A stretch of DNA of 64,000 nt from an uncultured Caldilineaceae bacterium (GTDB lineage: Bacteria; Chloroflexota; Anaerolineae; Caldilineales; Caldilineaceae): contig OY282381.1 of NCBI GenBank assembly GCA_958295915.1, positions 1,944,722 through 2,008,721 of the forward strand. Reading direction: 5' to 3'. Positions 51,767 through 59,563 of this stretch are shown one piece after another (position 1 is the stretch's first letter; each line of letters opens with the position of its first letter). The notes beneath the pieces were generated by a model. The model had not been told where the DNA came from. It ran no database searches and was given only the letters and a program-made list of their open reading frames with translations. The position numbers were made by a program, and so were the translations under genes.

Positions 51767-54001
51767 ATGGATCTGCACGCCTATCCTCGTCCCGAAGATG
51801 ACACAGGCATCGGTATCCACTGGTGCGCCGGCATCAGCGCGTCCGCGCCAGAAATGGTGGACGAGTTTTGGCTTCCGGAACTTATCGCTCTGGGCGTCAA
51901 ATGGGTAAAAATCGCTGATCAGCGCGGCGCGCTGCACCTATCAGAAGCTCTGCTGGCCGCGGACATCATGCCGATCGTCCAGGTCGTACGCGCCGTGCCC
52001 GAGCCGGGCCATCTCTCCCCGACGGAATTGGACCAGGTCGAGCGGCTCATCCGCGCCGGCGTGCGTTACTTCGAGATCGATAGTGAGCCGGATCGGCAGC
52101 CTGGCAAAAGGCTGCCGTCCGATGCCCTGACCGCCACCGCGCGCAACGCCGTGACCGATATGCAGGCGATTCTGGCCCGAGGCGGCTTGCCGGCGATACC
52201 GGCCTTGACCCCAGAAGGCGACTGGCAGTTGGCAAAGGAGATCCAGCGTCTCGCCGACGACGCGCTGTTCGAGGAACCGATCTGGCTGGCGATCCACAAC
52301 TATTCGAGCAACCGCCCGCTGCATTACCCCAACGATGCCGGCCATCTGGAAGGCGCGCCCCTGACCCAGGAATTCTACTACGCGCTGGCCGCGGAAGCCT
52401 GGCAAGAAGATCCCTGGCAGGGCAGGCAACTGGCAGAGATCAATGACCTGCGTCGCAGACTGTCGCGCGATCAACCAACAACGACGCAACAACTACCCCC
52501 AGACGAGGAGAGAGAGGGCAGGAGAGAGGAGAGAGAAAAACCATCTCTCACTTCTCACTCCTCTCCCCTCACTTCTTCCGATCTGCCGCCGGATCAGGTG
52601 CATTGGCGCGCCTTTGAACTCCTGAACGCGCAGATTTACAAACTGATTGGCCACAGCCTGCCGATCCTCTCCACAGCCAACGGCTATCTCATCAATGAAA
52701 ACGCAGACCCGCGCTATCCCACTACGACCCCGACCCTGCACATGGCCCAGACGCTGGAAATCTGTCGGGCCATGATGGGAACCAGTAGCCGTATCCGGCC
52801 GGCGCCGGATTACTATTTCTGCACGGCCTTCTGGTTGCTGGCGCATGAAGCGCTGGAAAGCGATGGCGTCATCGACGAACATAGCGCCTGGTATAGCCCA
52901 GTCCACTTGGCGCAGAGTTCGCTCGCCGGCGCCGAGGCAAGATGCGAAGCGTTCGGCTGGTCGGTGCTGCCGATCGTCCCGCTTCTCAAATCGGAGCCAA
53001 AACAATCCAGAGACGCCTCTACCGCCGACGACGCGCGGCAGCCCCCGGACGAGGAGAGAGAAAAACTATCTCTCATTTCTCACTCCTCTCCCCTCACTTC
53101 TTCCGATCTGCCGCCGACCCTGGCGCCTTTTACGCGACCGACAGGGCAGAGCGTGCTCAGCGGCAAAGTGCGGGGCGGCGCCGGCGCAGAGCTTCGCCTT
53201 ACCCACAGCGACGGCTTCGCCTATGAATCCATCGCCAGAACAAACGGCTCCTACCGTTTTGTCGATCTGCCAGCGGGTCGCTACAGTCTGGAAGTGATCA
53301 ATCCAGCCGGCAGCCGCGTGGACGCAATCGACCTGCCGCAAGCCGGCGAGACGCATGTCGCCTTATCAGCCTACGGCTGGGGCTTTGAGATCGATCAACA
53401 TCCTATGGAACACGGCAGAATGTTGACATGTGGCATCGAGCTTTTGCCGGCCACTACCACCGGCACGCCAACCTTGCGCATCAGCGGCAGCGAGCAGAAG
53501 ATCTGGGTCATTCCTCTGACGCCCAGCAGCCAATCGCAGATGGCGCATTGTGAAGTGGGACCGTTGCCCTCCGACAGCTATCGGCTGGAGGTGTTAGGGC
53601 TGCCGGATAGCGGCGCCACCCCGTTAAGCTGCCAAGTCCAGATCGAGCGGGGCATGTCGGCGGACATTCTCTTTGTCCACTGCATCGACGAAAAAAGAGT
53701 TGCCCCAAGAACATCTGCCATTGCCGGCGCCGTGCAAGGTTTTGCATCCCGGCGCAAAAGCCAAAATCGCTGGGCAATCAAAGAGGGCGCTTGTACTGTG
53801 CGCCTACGGGCTGAAGATGGCAGTGAGCGGCTTGCCGAACCAGACGAGACCGGGCACTATGCCTTCAGCGACCTGCCCGCCGGCACATATTTTCTGGATG
53901 TGAAACACAGACATCTGCTGAATTACACCGGCCCTTTCGCTTTGGATGGGCACAACCAGACGCGCTGCGACCTGTTCCTCATGCCGGCGGACTACACGTA
54001 A
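51767..54001 (+). CDS. Large glycosidase-like protein with carboxypeptidase-regulatory-like repeats and two family G insertions
   Basis: 744 residues from ATG 51767 (MDLHAYPRPEDDTGIGIHWC). The first 450 residues look like a TIM-barrel glycoside-hydrolase fold (GVKWVKIADQRGALHLSEAL, YFEIDSEPD, IWLAIHNYSSNRPL, AFWLLAHEAL). The C-terminal half carries at least two beta-sandwich units of CarboxypepD_reg type (VLSGKVRGGAGAELRLTHSD ... GSYRFVDLPAGRYSLEVINP, and HYAFSDLPAGTYFLDVKH). No signal peptide is seen. Two nearly identical 25-32-residue inserts (PPDEERE...SLTSHSSPLTSSDLPP) are translated family G repeats at 52495 and 53042. The function is not known; it differs from the exported barrel protein at 16755. 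Confidence 0.65.
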   Translation: MDLHAYPRPEDDTGIGIHWCAGISASAPEMVDEFWLPELIALGVKWVKIADQRGALHLSEALLAADIMPIVQVVRAVPEPGHLSPTELDQVERLIRAGVRYFEIDSEPDRQPGKRLPSDALTATARNAVTDMQAILARGGLPAIPALTPEGDWQLAKEIQRLADDALFEEPIWLAIHNYSSNRPLHYPNDAGHLEGAPLTQEFYYALAAEAWQEDPWQGRQLAEINDLRRRLSRDQPTTTQQLPPDEEREGRREEREKPSLTSHSSPLTSSDLPPDQVHWRAFELLNAQIYKLIGHSLPILSTANGYLINENADPRYPTTTPTLHMAQTLEICRAMMGTSSRIRPAPDYYFCTAFWLLAHEALESDGVIDEHSAWYSPVHLAQSSLAGAEARCEAFGWSVLPIVPLLKSEPKQSRDASTADDARQPPDEEREKLSLISHSSPLTSSDLPPTLAPFTRPTGQSVLSGKVRGGAGAELRLTHSDGFAYESIARTNGSYRFVDLPAGRYSLEVINPAGSRVDAIDLPQAGETHVALSAYGWGFEIDQHPMEHGRMLTCGIELLPATTTGTPTLRISGSEQKIWVIPLTPSSQSQMAHCEVGPLPSDSYRLEVLGLPDSGATPLSCQVQIERGMSADILFVHCIDEKRVAPRTSAIAGAVQGFASRRKSQNRWAIKEGACTVRLRAEDGSERLAEPDETGHYAFSDLPAGTYFLDVKHRHLLNYTGPFALDGHNQTRCDLFLMPADYT
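52495..52590 (+). repeat. Family G repeat in frame, copy 1
   Basis: CCCCCAGACGAGGAGAGAGA ... GAGAGAGAAAAACCATCTCT ... CACTTCTTCCGATCTGCCGC. GAGAG-type arms pair with CTCTC arms across the centre. Translated as PPDEERE...SLTSHSSPLTSSDLPP. Confidence 0.85.
53042..53115 (+). repeat. Family G repeat in frame, copy 2
   Basis: CCCCCGGACGAGGAGAGAGA, AAAACTATCTCTCATTTCTC and CCCCTCACTTCTTCCGATCT. It is shorter than copy 1 by 22 bases, yet both lie in the same reading frame. Confidence 0.85.
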
Positions 54002-54019
54002 GCCGATTCGCGCCGAGGT

Positions 54020-54078
54020 GAGCGCCCTCATCACCTAAATCAGTGGCCAGGTGTTGAATTGGCGGGAATGCCGAACTG
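54020..54078. repeat. Family H repeat
   Basis: AGCGCCCTCATCACCTAAAT, CAGTGGCCAGGTGTTGAATT and GGCGGGAATGCCG. The same arrangement is present at 58561-58616, upstream of the YqeB gene. Confidence 0.65.
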
Positions 54079-54203
54079 TGGATATCCGTCGCAGTCTTGG
54101 AAAGATATATATCTTAACTGCTAATGAACGATGGGCTGAAGAGAACCATCACACATTTGATATCTGGGCCTGATACGACGGCGCGCCGGGGCTACAGAAG
54201 GCT

Positions 54204-54233
54204 GTCGCGCTCCACAGTAGCGCGCAAAATAAC
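54204..54233 (+). repeat. Family A repeat at the 5' end of the sugar-binding protein gene
   Basis: GTCGCGCTCCACAGTAGCGC plus GCAAAATAAC ends two bases before the ATG at 54235. If translation begins upstream at 54124, it codes RSTVARKIT. Confidence 0.85.
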
Positions 54234-54234
54234 G

Positions 54235-55593
54235 ATGTCCCAATTCGGGCTTCGCACGATGCGCAAAACCTGCGGCGCGCTCAGCCCGGACACTCTGTTC
54301 CTATATGTATGTGTACTGTGCGCGGCCGTTCTGAATGTAGGCTGCCAGGCCGCGCCAGCGCTAGAAAGCACTGCCACCACTGTCGCGGCGCCCACAACCG
54401 AAACCACCCTGCGCTGGATGGGGCCGGCCTTTGCGCGCCCGGTCGATATGGAAATCGTTGCCCGCTGTGCCCAGGATATCGGAGTGGATATTGAACTGCT
54501 GCCAGCGCCCACCAATCCCCAGGATCGCCTGCACCTCTATCGCCAGTTTTTGCCAGCCGAGTCCGATGACATCGATCTGATCGATTTTGACGTAATCTGG
54601 TCCGGCATGCTTGCGCCGCATCTGCTTGACCTGAAACCGTATCTCTCCACAGAAGAACGCGCCCAATACTTCCCCATATATCTTCAGAACAATACCGTCG
54701 ACGGCGCGCTGGTCGGCCTGCCGCAGATGGGCGAGATCGGGCTCCTCTACTACCGCACAGACCTGTTGGAAAAGCACGGTTTCCAGCAGCCCCCTACCAC
54801 CTGGACAGCGCTGGAGGAGATGGCAGCGACCATTCAAGCCGCAGAACGCGCGCAAAACCCTGACTTCTGGGGATTCGTCTGGCAGGGCAATGTCTACGAA
54901 GGACTGACTGTCAACGCGCTGGAATGGCAGGCGAGCATGGGAGGCGATCTCATCGTCGATGCAGATGGACGCCTGTCTGTGAACAACGCCGCCGCTGCCC
55001 AGACATTTGACAGAGCGGCCGCGTGGGTAGGCGCCATCAGCCCGTCAGCGGTCACGGTCTTTCAGGAAGAGGATGCGCGCGCCGTTTTTCAGATGGGGAA
55101 TGCGGCTTTCATGCGCAATTGGCCCTATGCCTTTCCACTGGGACAGGCCGAGGATAGCCCCATCCGCGGCAAATTTGACGTTGCCCGCCTGCCCAAAGGG
55201 GATGATGGTCCGAAGGCCCGCCATGCCAGTGTTATCGGCGGCCAACAGGTCGGCGTCAGCCGCTACAGTCAGGATCCAGATGCGGCTGCGGCCGCAGCCA
55301 GGTGCCTGACCGATCCCGCTGCGCAAAAACGCCGCGCCATCACGGAAGGGATCCCCCCGGCCATCCCCGCGTTGTACGCTGACGCTGAAGTGCAGGCGCG
55401 CATCCCCGCGTCGCCACAGATCGGAGAGAGCTTCGCAAACCACGGAGTCGCGCGCCCGGCCGCGACCACTGGCAGATACTATAGCGAAATCTCCCTTGTC
55501 TACTTCACAGAAGTGCATCGAGTGTTATCAGGTGAGCAGAACGGCGCGACAGCAGCCACTCGCATCGCCGAGCTGATCGCACAACTGCACTGA
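54235..55593 (+). CDS. ABC-transporter sugar-binding lipoprotein (family 1 solute-binding protein)
   Basis: From ATG 54235 it has 452 residues; an upstream ATG (54124) adds 37 residues that partly come from a family A repeat. A signal region with lipobox (LYVCVLCAAVLNVGC) precedes a mature solute-binding protein of the maltose-type family: DLIDFDVIWSGMLAPHLLDL, GLPQMGEIGLLYYRTDLLEK, NPDFWGFVWQGNVYEGLTVN, AVFQMGNAAFMRNWPYAF, then RYYSEISLVYFTEVHRVLSG. It should bind a sugar outside the membrane; the matching permease genes are not in this window. No convincing Shine-Dalgarno stands before either start. Confidence 0.88.
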   Translation: MSQFGLRTMRKTCGALSPDTLFLYVCVLCAAVLNVGCQAAPALESTATTVAAPTTETTLRWMGPAFARPVDMEIVARCAQDIGVDIELLPAPTNPQDRLHLYRQFLPAESDDIDLIDFDVIWSGMLAPHLLDLKPYLSTEERAQYFPIYLQNNTVDGALVGLPQMGEIGLLYYRTDLLEKHGFQQPPTTWTALEEMAATIQAAERAQNPDFWGFVWQGNVYEGLTVNALEWQASMGGDLIVDADGRLSVNNAAAAQTFDRAAAWVGAISPSAVTVFQEEDARAVFQMGNAAFMRNWPYAFPLGQAEDSPIRGKFDVARLPKGDDGPKARHASVIGGQQVGVSRYSQDPDAAAAAARCLTDPAAQKRRAITEGIPPAIPALYADAEVQARIPASPQIGESFANHGVARPAATTGRYYSEISLVYFTEVHRVLSGEQNGATAATRIAELIAQLH

Positions 55594-56415
55594 TCACCGA
55601 CCACGGACCACGGACCACCGCAATTTGACCCATTCCACCACAACCAGCAGCGCGAACACCGGCAATATCGCCATCCGGCGCCAGCGCCACGGCTCGCGCA
55701 TCAGCCGGTGCAGCCACTCCAGACCCAGCCGCTGCACCCATACCGGCGCCCGCTGGGTGACGCCCGCTACGAAATCGAAAGCGCCGCCGACTCCCAGCGC
55801 CACCGTAACCGGCAGTTCGTCCCTGTGCCGCTGAATCCAGATGTCCTGATGGGGATGACCGTAGGCGACGAACAGCAGATCCGGCCGCGCGTCGCCCAGC
55901 CGCCGCTGAATCTGTGGCCAGTCGGCCTCCGCGGGGGAACCGCTGAAGGCGCCGGCAACGGCCAGCCTGGGATAGAGCTTCGCAAGCTCCTCGGCGACGC
56001 TCTCCGCAACCCCCGCAGCCGCGCCCAAGAAGAACACCCGCCAACCTTGGTCTGCCGCCCGTTCACATAGACGGTAGATTCCGTCGGAGCCGGTCACCCG
56101 CTCGTCTAAGCGCACCCCCGCCAGCTGGGCAGCCCACAGTACACCGACGCCATCCGGCGTGCATAGATCCGCTGCGGCCAGCATCTGCCCAAAGGCCGGA
56201 TCCCGCCGGGCCTGCATGATGAATTCAGGGTTGACGGTGCAGACTTGGCGGGCACGTAGGGACGGGCAGGCACAGACGCTGTCCCTACCTGGTTGCCCCC
56301 TACAGCGCGCAATCCAACTGTCGATGAGGGAGAGGGTCTGCCGGAAATCGACGCAATCGACGCGCACGCCCAGGATCTGCACAGCCAGCAGATCGTTCTC
56401 CTGCGCCAGCCTCAT
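55594..56415 (-). CDS. WecG/TagA/CpsF-family glycosyltransferase with repeat-derived insert
   Basis: A 273-residue enzyme. GT26 hallmarks: QVCTVNPEFIMQARRDPAF, DLCTPDGVGVLWAAQL, RVTGSDGIYRLCERAADQGW, VFFLGAAAGVAE, DLLFVAYGHPHQDIWI and ALGVGGAFDFVAGVTQRAP. It transfers N-acetylmannosamine-type sugars to lipid-linked acceptors. Between helix SWIA and QVCTVN the family normally has a few residues, but here about 20 residues (RCRGQPGRDSVCACPSLRAR) are encoded by a hairpin element of GTAGGGAC/GTCCCTAC type. The C-terminus carries one hydrophobic segment. The four-base overlap with the upstream GT4 gene indicates translational coupling. Confidence 0.88.
   Translation of the reverse strand: MRLAQENDLLAVQILGVRVDCVDFRQTLSLIDSWIARCRGQPGRDSVCACPSLRARQVCTVNPEFIMQARRDPAFGQMLAAADLCTPDGVGVLWAAQLAGVRLDERVTGSDGIYRLCERAADQGWRVFFLGAAAGVAESVAEELAKLYPRLAVAGAFSGSPAEADWPQIQRRLGDARPDLLFVAYGHPHQDIWIQRHRDELPVTVALGVGGAFDFVAGVTQRAPVWVQRLGLEWLHRLMREPWRWRRMAILPVFALLVVVEWVKLRWSVVRGR
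56249..56304 (-). repeat. Hairpin element (family E-like variant) inside WecG gene
   Basis: GGGCACGTAGGGACGGGCAG, CACAGACGCTGTCCCTACCT and GGTTGCCCCCTAC. GTAGGGAC pairs with GTCCCTAC. In frame in the WecG-like protein at about residues 38-56. Confidence 0.6.
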
Positions 56416-57602
56416 CTCTTGTCCGCTGCCTCCTCCAGTACCGCTAGCGTCTCTCTGGCCGCTTTATCCCAAGAAAACCGCTTGACATTCTCATATCCTT
56501 TGGCGATCAACTCCTGTCGCAAGGCTTCATCCCGGCTCAGGCGCAGCATGGCCGCGGCAATGGCGTCCACGTCCAGCGGATCCACCAGCAGCGCGGCATC
56601 CCCGGCGATTTCTGGCAGGGCAGAGTTGTTGGCGCACATAACAGGCACTCCTGTGGTTTGGGCTTCCAGTACCGGCAGACCGAAGCCCTCGAATAAAGAC
56701 GGAAACGCGAAGAACAGCGCGTCCTGCATCAATACGGCTACCGCCCCATCCGGCAGATAGCCGGGAAAGTGAACCCGACCGGCCAGCCCTTTGGCAGCGA
56801 CAAATGTCTCGTACTCCTCACTCAGCCAGCCCCAGCGCCCGACCAGGACCAGATCCCAGCCAATGCGCTGCTGATGCACCAGCCGCTCGAACCCTTCTAT
56901 CAGCCGCAACAGATTCTTGCGTGGCTGTATCGTGCCCACGTACAGAGCAAACGGACGTTCATAGATGGGCGCATTGTCCTCGTTCGCTTCTGACCCGGCC
57001 TGCCGCGGCGCCGGCGCTTCATGAATGACGCTGATTTTGGCCTCCGGCACGCCGTAGAAACGGTGCAGATCGGTCGCCGTCTGCCGGCTGACAGCAATGA
57101 TGCGACGGGCAGCCGCCGCGCTCCAGCGTGTGGACAGCTCCAGATAAAGCCGCTGCGCAAGTGTATGGGCCTGGGGGAAATAGCGATAGCCAATATCATG
57201 CAGCGTCACGACCGTCGGCGGCAACAGCGCCGGCGGCAGGAAAGGCGCCACGTGGGCCGGCACGAACAGCACATGCGGCCGGCGACGGCTGACTTCCCAG
57301 GCCAGCGCCCGGTGGCTCCACAACCACCGTCCCGGCAGCGCCCGAACTGTCACAGCACTGCTGTCTGGCTGAGGCGTAGCGCCACCGTGGCGCGGCGCTC
57401 TATACTCCTTTTCTGCCTCCGCCCAGCAACTCTGCGGCATATACAGACGGAAGGCGAGCTGCGAGCTGTACGTTGTCGCCAACACATGGCTGATGATCTG
57501 CCGCGAATAGCGCTCGGTGCCGGTCGGTTCAGGTCGCTGGCTGCGGGAAGCATCGATGCCGATAATCAGACGTTCAGCTTCCCTGGCCCATTGTTCAGAC
57601 AT
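56412..57602 (-). CDS. Family 4 glycosyltransferase
   Basis: 396 residues from ATG 57602 (MSEQWAREAERLIIGIDASR). GT-B enzyme of the mannosyltransferase type: GTERYSRQIISHVLA near the start, VTLHDIGYRYFPQAHTLAQR, IIAVSRQTATDLHRFYGVP, ALYVGTIQPRKNLLRLIEGF, and the E-x7-E segment PSLFEGFGLPVLEAQTTGVP. A TTG start 11 codons upstream is also possible and would add RATVGRDIVP from the family A array, so the array directly abuts the gene. A GCGCC-rich stretch (about residue 80, YRAPRHGGATPQ) may be a further degraded A unit. It is coupled to the WecG-like gene. Confidence 0.92.
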   Translation of the reverse strand: MSEQWAREAERLIIGIDASRSQRPEPTGTERYSRQIISHVLATTYSSQLAFRLYMPQSCWAEAEKEYRAPRHGGATPQPDSSAVTVRALPGRWLWSHRALAWEVSRRRPHVLFVPAHVAPFLPPALLPPTVVTLHDIGYRYFPQAHTLAQRLYLELSTRWSAAAARRIIAVSRQTATDLHRFYGVPEAKISVIHEAPAPRQAGSEANEDNAPIYERPFALYVGTIQPRKNLLRLIEGFERLVHQQRIGWDLVLVGRWGWLSEEYETFVAAKGLAGRVHFPGYLPDGAVAVLMQDALFFAFPSLFEGFGLPVLEAQTTGVPVMCANNSALPEIAGDAALLVDPLDVDAIAAAMLRLSRDEALRQELIAKGYENVKRFSWDKAARETLAVLEEAADKR

Positions 57603-57611
57603 TGGGACGAT

Positions 57612-57850
57612 GTCGCGCCCTACAGTGGCGCGCAATATAACTCTTGTCGCGCCCTAACAGTGGCGCGCAATACAACTCTTGTCGCGCCCTAACAGTGGCG
57701 CGCAATACAACTCTTGTCGCGCCCTAACAGTGGCGCGCAATACAACTCTTGTCGCGCCCTACAGTGGCGCGCAATATAACTCTTGTCGCGCCCTAACAGT
57801 GGCGCGCAATACAACCCTTGTCGCGCCCTAACAGTGGCGCGCATATAACC
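57612..57850 (+). repeat. Tandem array of seven family A units
   Basis: Seven consecutive units of type GTCGCGCCCTACAGTGGCGC plus GCAATACAACTCTT. Units 1 and 5 are 34 nt, the others 35 nt (CTAACAG instead of CTACAG); unit 7 is degraded. There are no unique spacers. The array lies between divergent... in fact codirectional minus-strand genes, upstream of the GT4 gene and after the TsaC gene. Confidence 0.95.
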
Positions 57851-57891
57851 TTTCTGTCGCGGCCTGCCGCGCCCGGCGCAGAACAGACTGT

Positions 57892-58518
57892 TCAACAGCG
57901 TCGGCCGGCGGCCAGGACTTCCCGGCCAATTGGCCCCTCCCGCAGTAGCCTTGGCTCCTGTCCGCTCAGGTCCAGAACCGTGCTGGCCTGGGCCAGAGGC
58001 GTCGGCCCGGCGTCGATGAGCAGGGGAATACGCCCGTCCAGTTGGGCCAGTACTGCGGCAGCGGTGGCGCAGGCGGGCGCGCCGCTGCGGTTGGCGCTGG
58101 AGGAGGCCAAAGGGCCGATGCGCCGGGCCAATGCCCGCAGAAAGGGCTGATCCGGCACGCGCACGCCCACCGTACCCTCGCCCGCTGTGAGGGCTACAGG
58201 CAGATGCGTCTGGGCGGGCAGCACAAGCGTCAGCGGGCCAGGCCAGTGGCGCTGCATCAGCGTCTGGGCCAGCGGCAAGATCGTCCCCCGCACGACTGCC
58301 TGCCCCTGGGCTGCGTCCCCTAAGAGGACCGGCAAGGGTTTGTGGATCGGGCGCTCCTTCACCGCGAACAGCCGATCAATGGCAGCCGCGTCGCTGCCTA
58401 GACACACCAACCCGTAGACCGTATCCGTCGGCACGCCGATCACCGCGCCCTGCTCCACGGCTGTCGCTGCCCGCTCCAGAGATCCCTCCGCATCGGCTGC
58501 AAGCACTACTGTCATCAA
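57892..58518 (-). CDS. tsaC: Threonylcarbamoyl-AMP synthase (Sua5/YciO/YrdC family)
   Basis: A 208-residue protein forming threonylcarbamoyl-AMP from threonine, bicarbonate and ATP for the t6A37 tRNA modification. The YrdC pattern is clear: GAVIGVPTDTVYGLVCLGSD, FAVKERPIHKPLPVLLGD (KxR), WPGPLTLVLPA, TVGVRVPDQPFLRAL and ASSANRSGAPA. The C-terminus (STVLDLSGQEPRLLREGPIG) is also characteristic. It has the length of TsaC without the C-terminal Sua5 domain. The family A array lies just downstream of its stop codon. Confidence 0.92.
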   Translation of the reverse strand: MMTVVLAADAEGSLERAATAVEQGAVIGVPTDTVYGLVCLGSDAAAIDRLFAVKERPIHKPLPVLLGDAAQGQAVVRGTILPLAQTLMQRHWPGPLTLVLPAQTHLPVALTAGEGTVGVRVPDQPFLRALARRIGPLASSSANRSGAPACATAAAVLAQLDGRIPLLIDAGPTPLAQASTVLDLSGQEPRLLREGPIGREVLAAGRRC

Positions 58519-58560
58519 GCCCGCTCCGTTTCAAATCGCGTCCCACCACCTGTGAGGCAT

Positions 58561-58616
58561 AAGCGCCCTAATCACATAAATCAGTGGTCAGGGGTCGAAC
58601 TGGCGAGAATGCCGCA
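58561..58616. repeat. Family H repeat
   Basis: AAGCGCCCTAATCACATAAA, TCAGTGGTCAGGGGTCGAAC and TGGCGAGAATGCCGCATCCT, second copy of the element at 54020. Confidence 0.65.
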
Positions 58617-58696
58617 TCCTGATTTCCGCTTTTTCCCTCCATGTGTATACTACTGATAGCGGAAGAGTACGTCAACATTCTCTCCCATATAGCGAG

Positions 58697-59563
58697 ATGA
58701 AAAGCGAATCTCCTTTTGACGATCTGCTGGTGCTGGTAAAAGGTGCCGGCGACTTGGCGACCGGTGTGGCCTGGCGGCTGCATCGTTGCGGTATTCCGGT
58801 GGTGATGACCGAACTGCCTCGCCCGTTGACCGTGCGGCGGGCAGTGGCCTTTGCCCAGGCAGTGTTTGCAGATGAACACGAAGTGGAAGGGATTACCGCG
58901 CGTAAAGCTCTGGTGGCGGATGCGCCGGACGTGCTGGCCGCGGGGGAGATCCCTGTACTGGTCGATCCGGAGTCGGAGGCGGTCGCCGAGCTGGCTCCAT
59001 CCGTTGTCGTAGATGCAATCCTGGCGAAAACCAATACCGGCACAACGCTGGACAGCGCGGCGTTTGTGGTCGCGCTGAGTCCGGGCTTTGAGGCGAGCAT
59101 CGATTGCCACGCGGTCATCGAGACCAACCGGGGCCACAACCTGGGACGATCTATTTGGGAAGGCACAGCCGAAACGGATACAGACACACCCGGCGCCCTG
59201 CCCAGCCTCGATGAGGCGGCAATGCGCGTCCTGCGCGCGCCTGTCGCTGGCCGCTTTCAGGCATTGGCGCGCATCGGCGACCGGGTGCCCAGCGGGGAGC
59301 CTGTCGGCACGATTCTGCAATCATCCGGCAAGGAGATGACACTGCTGGCGCCTTTTACCGGCGTGCTGCGCGGCTTGATCCACGAACGCGTTCCCCTGCA
59401 CCCTGGCCTCAAAATTGGCGATCTCGACCCGCGCAGCAATCCCCAACATGCCTTTCAGATCTCCGACAAAGCCCTGGCTGTGGGCGGCGGTGTGTTGGAG
59501 GCGATTTTGCATTGGCATTTTGGAAGAATCGATGACGCCGTCACCGAAGAATTGGGGTTCTGA
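58697..59563 (+). CDS. yqeB: YqeB-type protein (selenium-dependent molybdenum hydroxylase system, EF2563 family)
   Basis: 288 residues from ATG 58697 (MKSESPFDDLLVLVKGAGDL); the frame is open 18 codons further upstream. Family features: VLVKGAGDLATGVAWRLHRC, VVMTELPRPLTVRRAVAFAQ, GEIPVLVDPE, VVDAILAKTNTGTT, ALSPGFEASIDCHAVIETNR and GHNLGRSI, and the C-terminal biotinyl-like module (RVPSGEPVGTI). YqeB proteins are associated with selenium-containing molybdenum hydroxylases. The stop overlaps the cofE start (TGATG). A weak extended -10 (TGTGTATACT) stands 45 bases upstream. Together with the SelW-like UGA gene it suggests selenium metabolism. Confidence 0.88.
   Translation: MKSESPFDDLLVLVKGAGDLATGVAWRLHRCGIPVVMTELPRPLTVRRAVAFAQAVFADEHEVEGITARKALVADAPDVLAAGEIPVLVDPESEAVAELAPSVVVDAILAKTNTGTTLDSAAFVVALSPGFEASIDCHAVIETNRGHNLGRSIWEGTAETDTDTPGALPSLDEAAMRVLRAPVAGRFQALARIGDRVPSGEPVGTILQSSGKEMTLLAPFTGVLRGLIHERVPLHPGLKIGDLDPRSNPQHAFQISDKALAVGGGVLEAILHWHFGRIDDAVTEELGF

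Noticed and set aside
57612-57850. CRISPR array
   Set aside because: Regular palindromic units, but the whole unit is conserved and there are no distinct spacers; single copies of the same sequence lie inside genes, and no cas gene is present.
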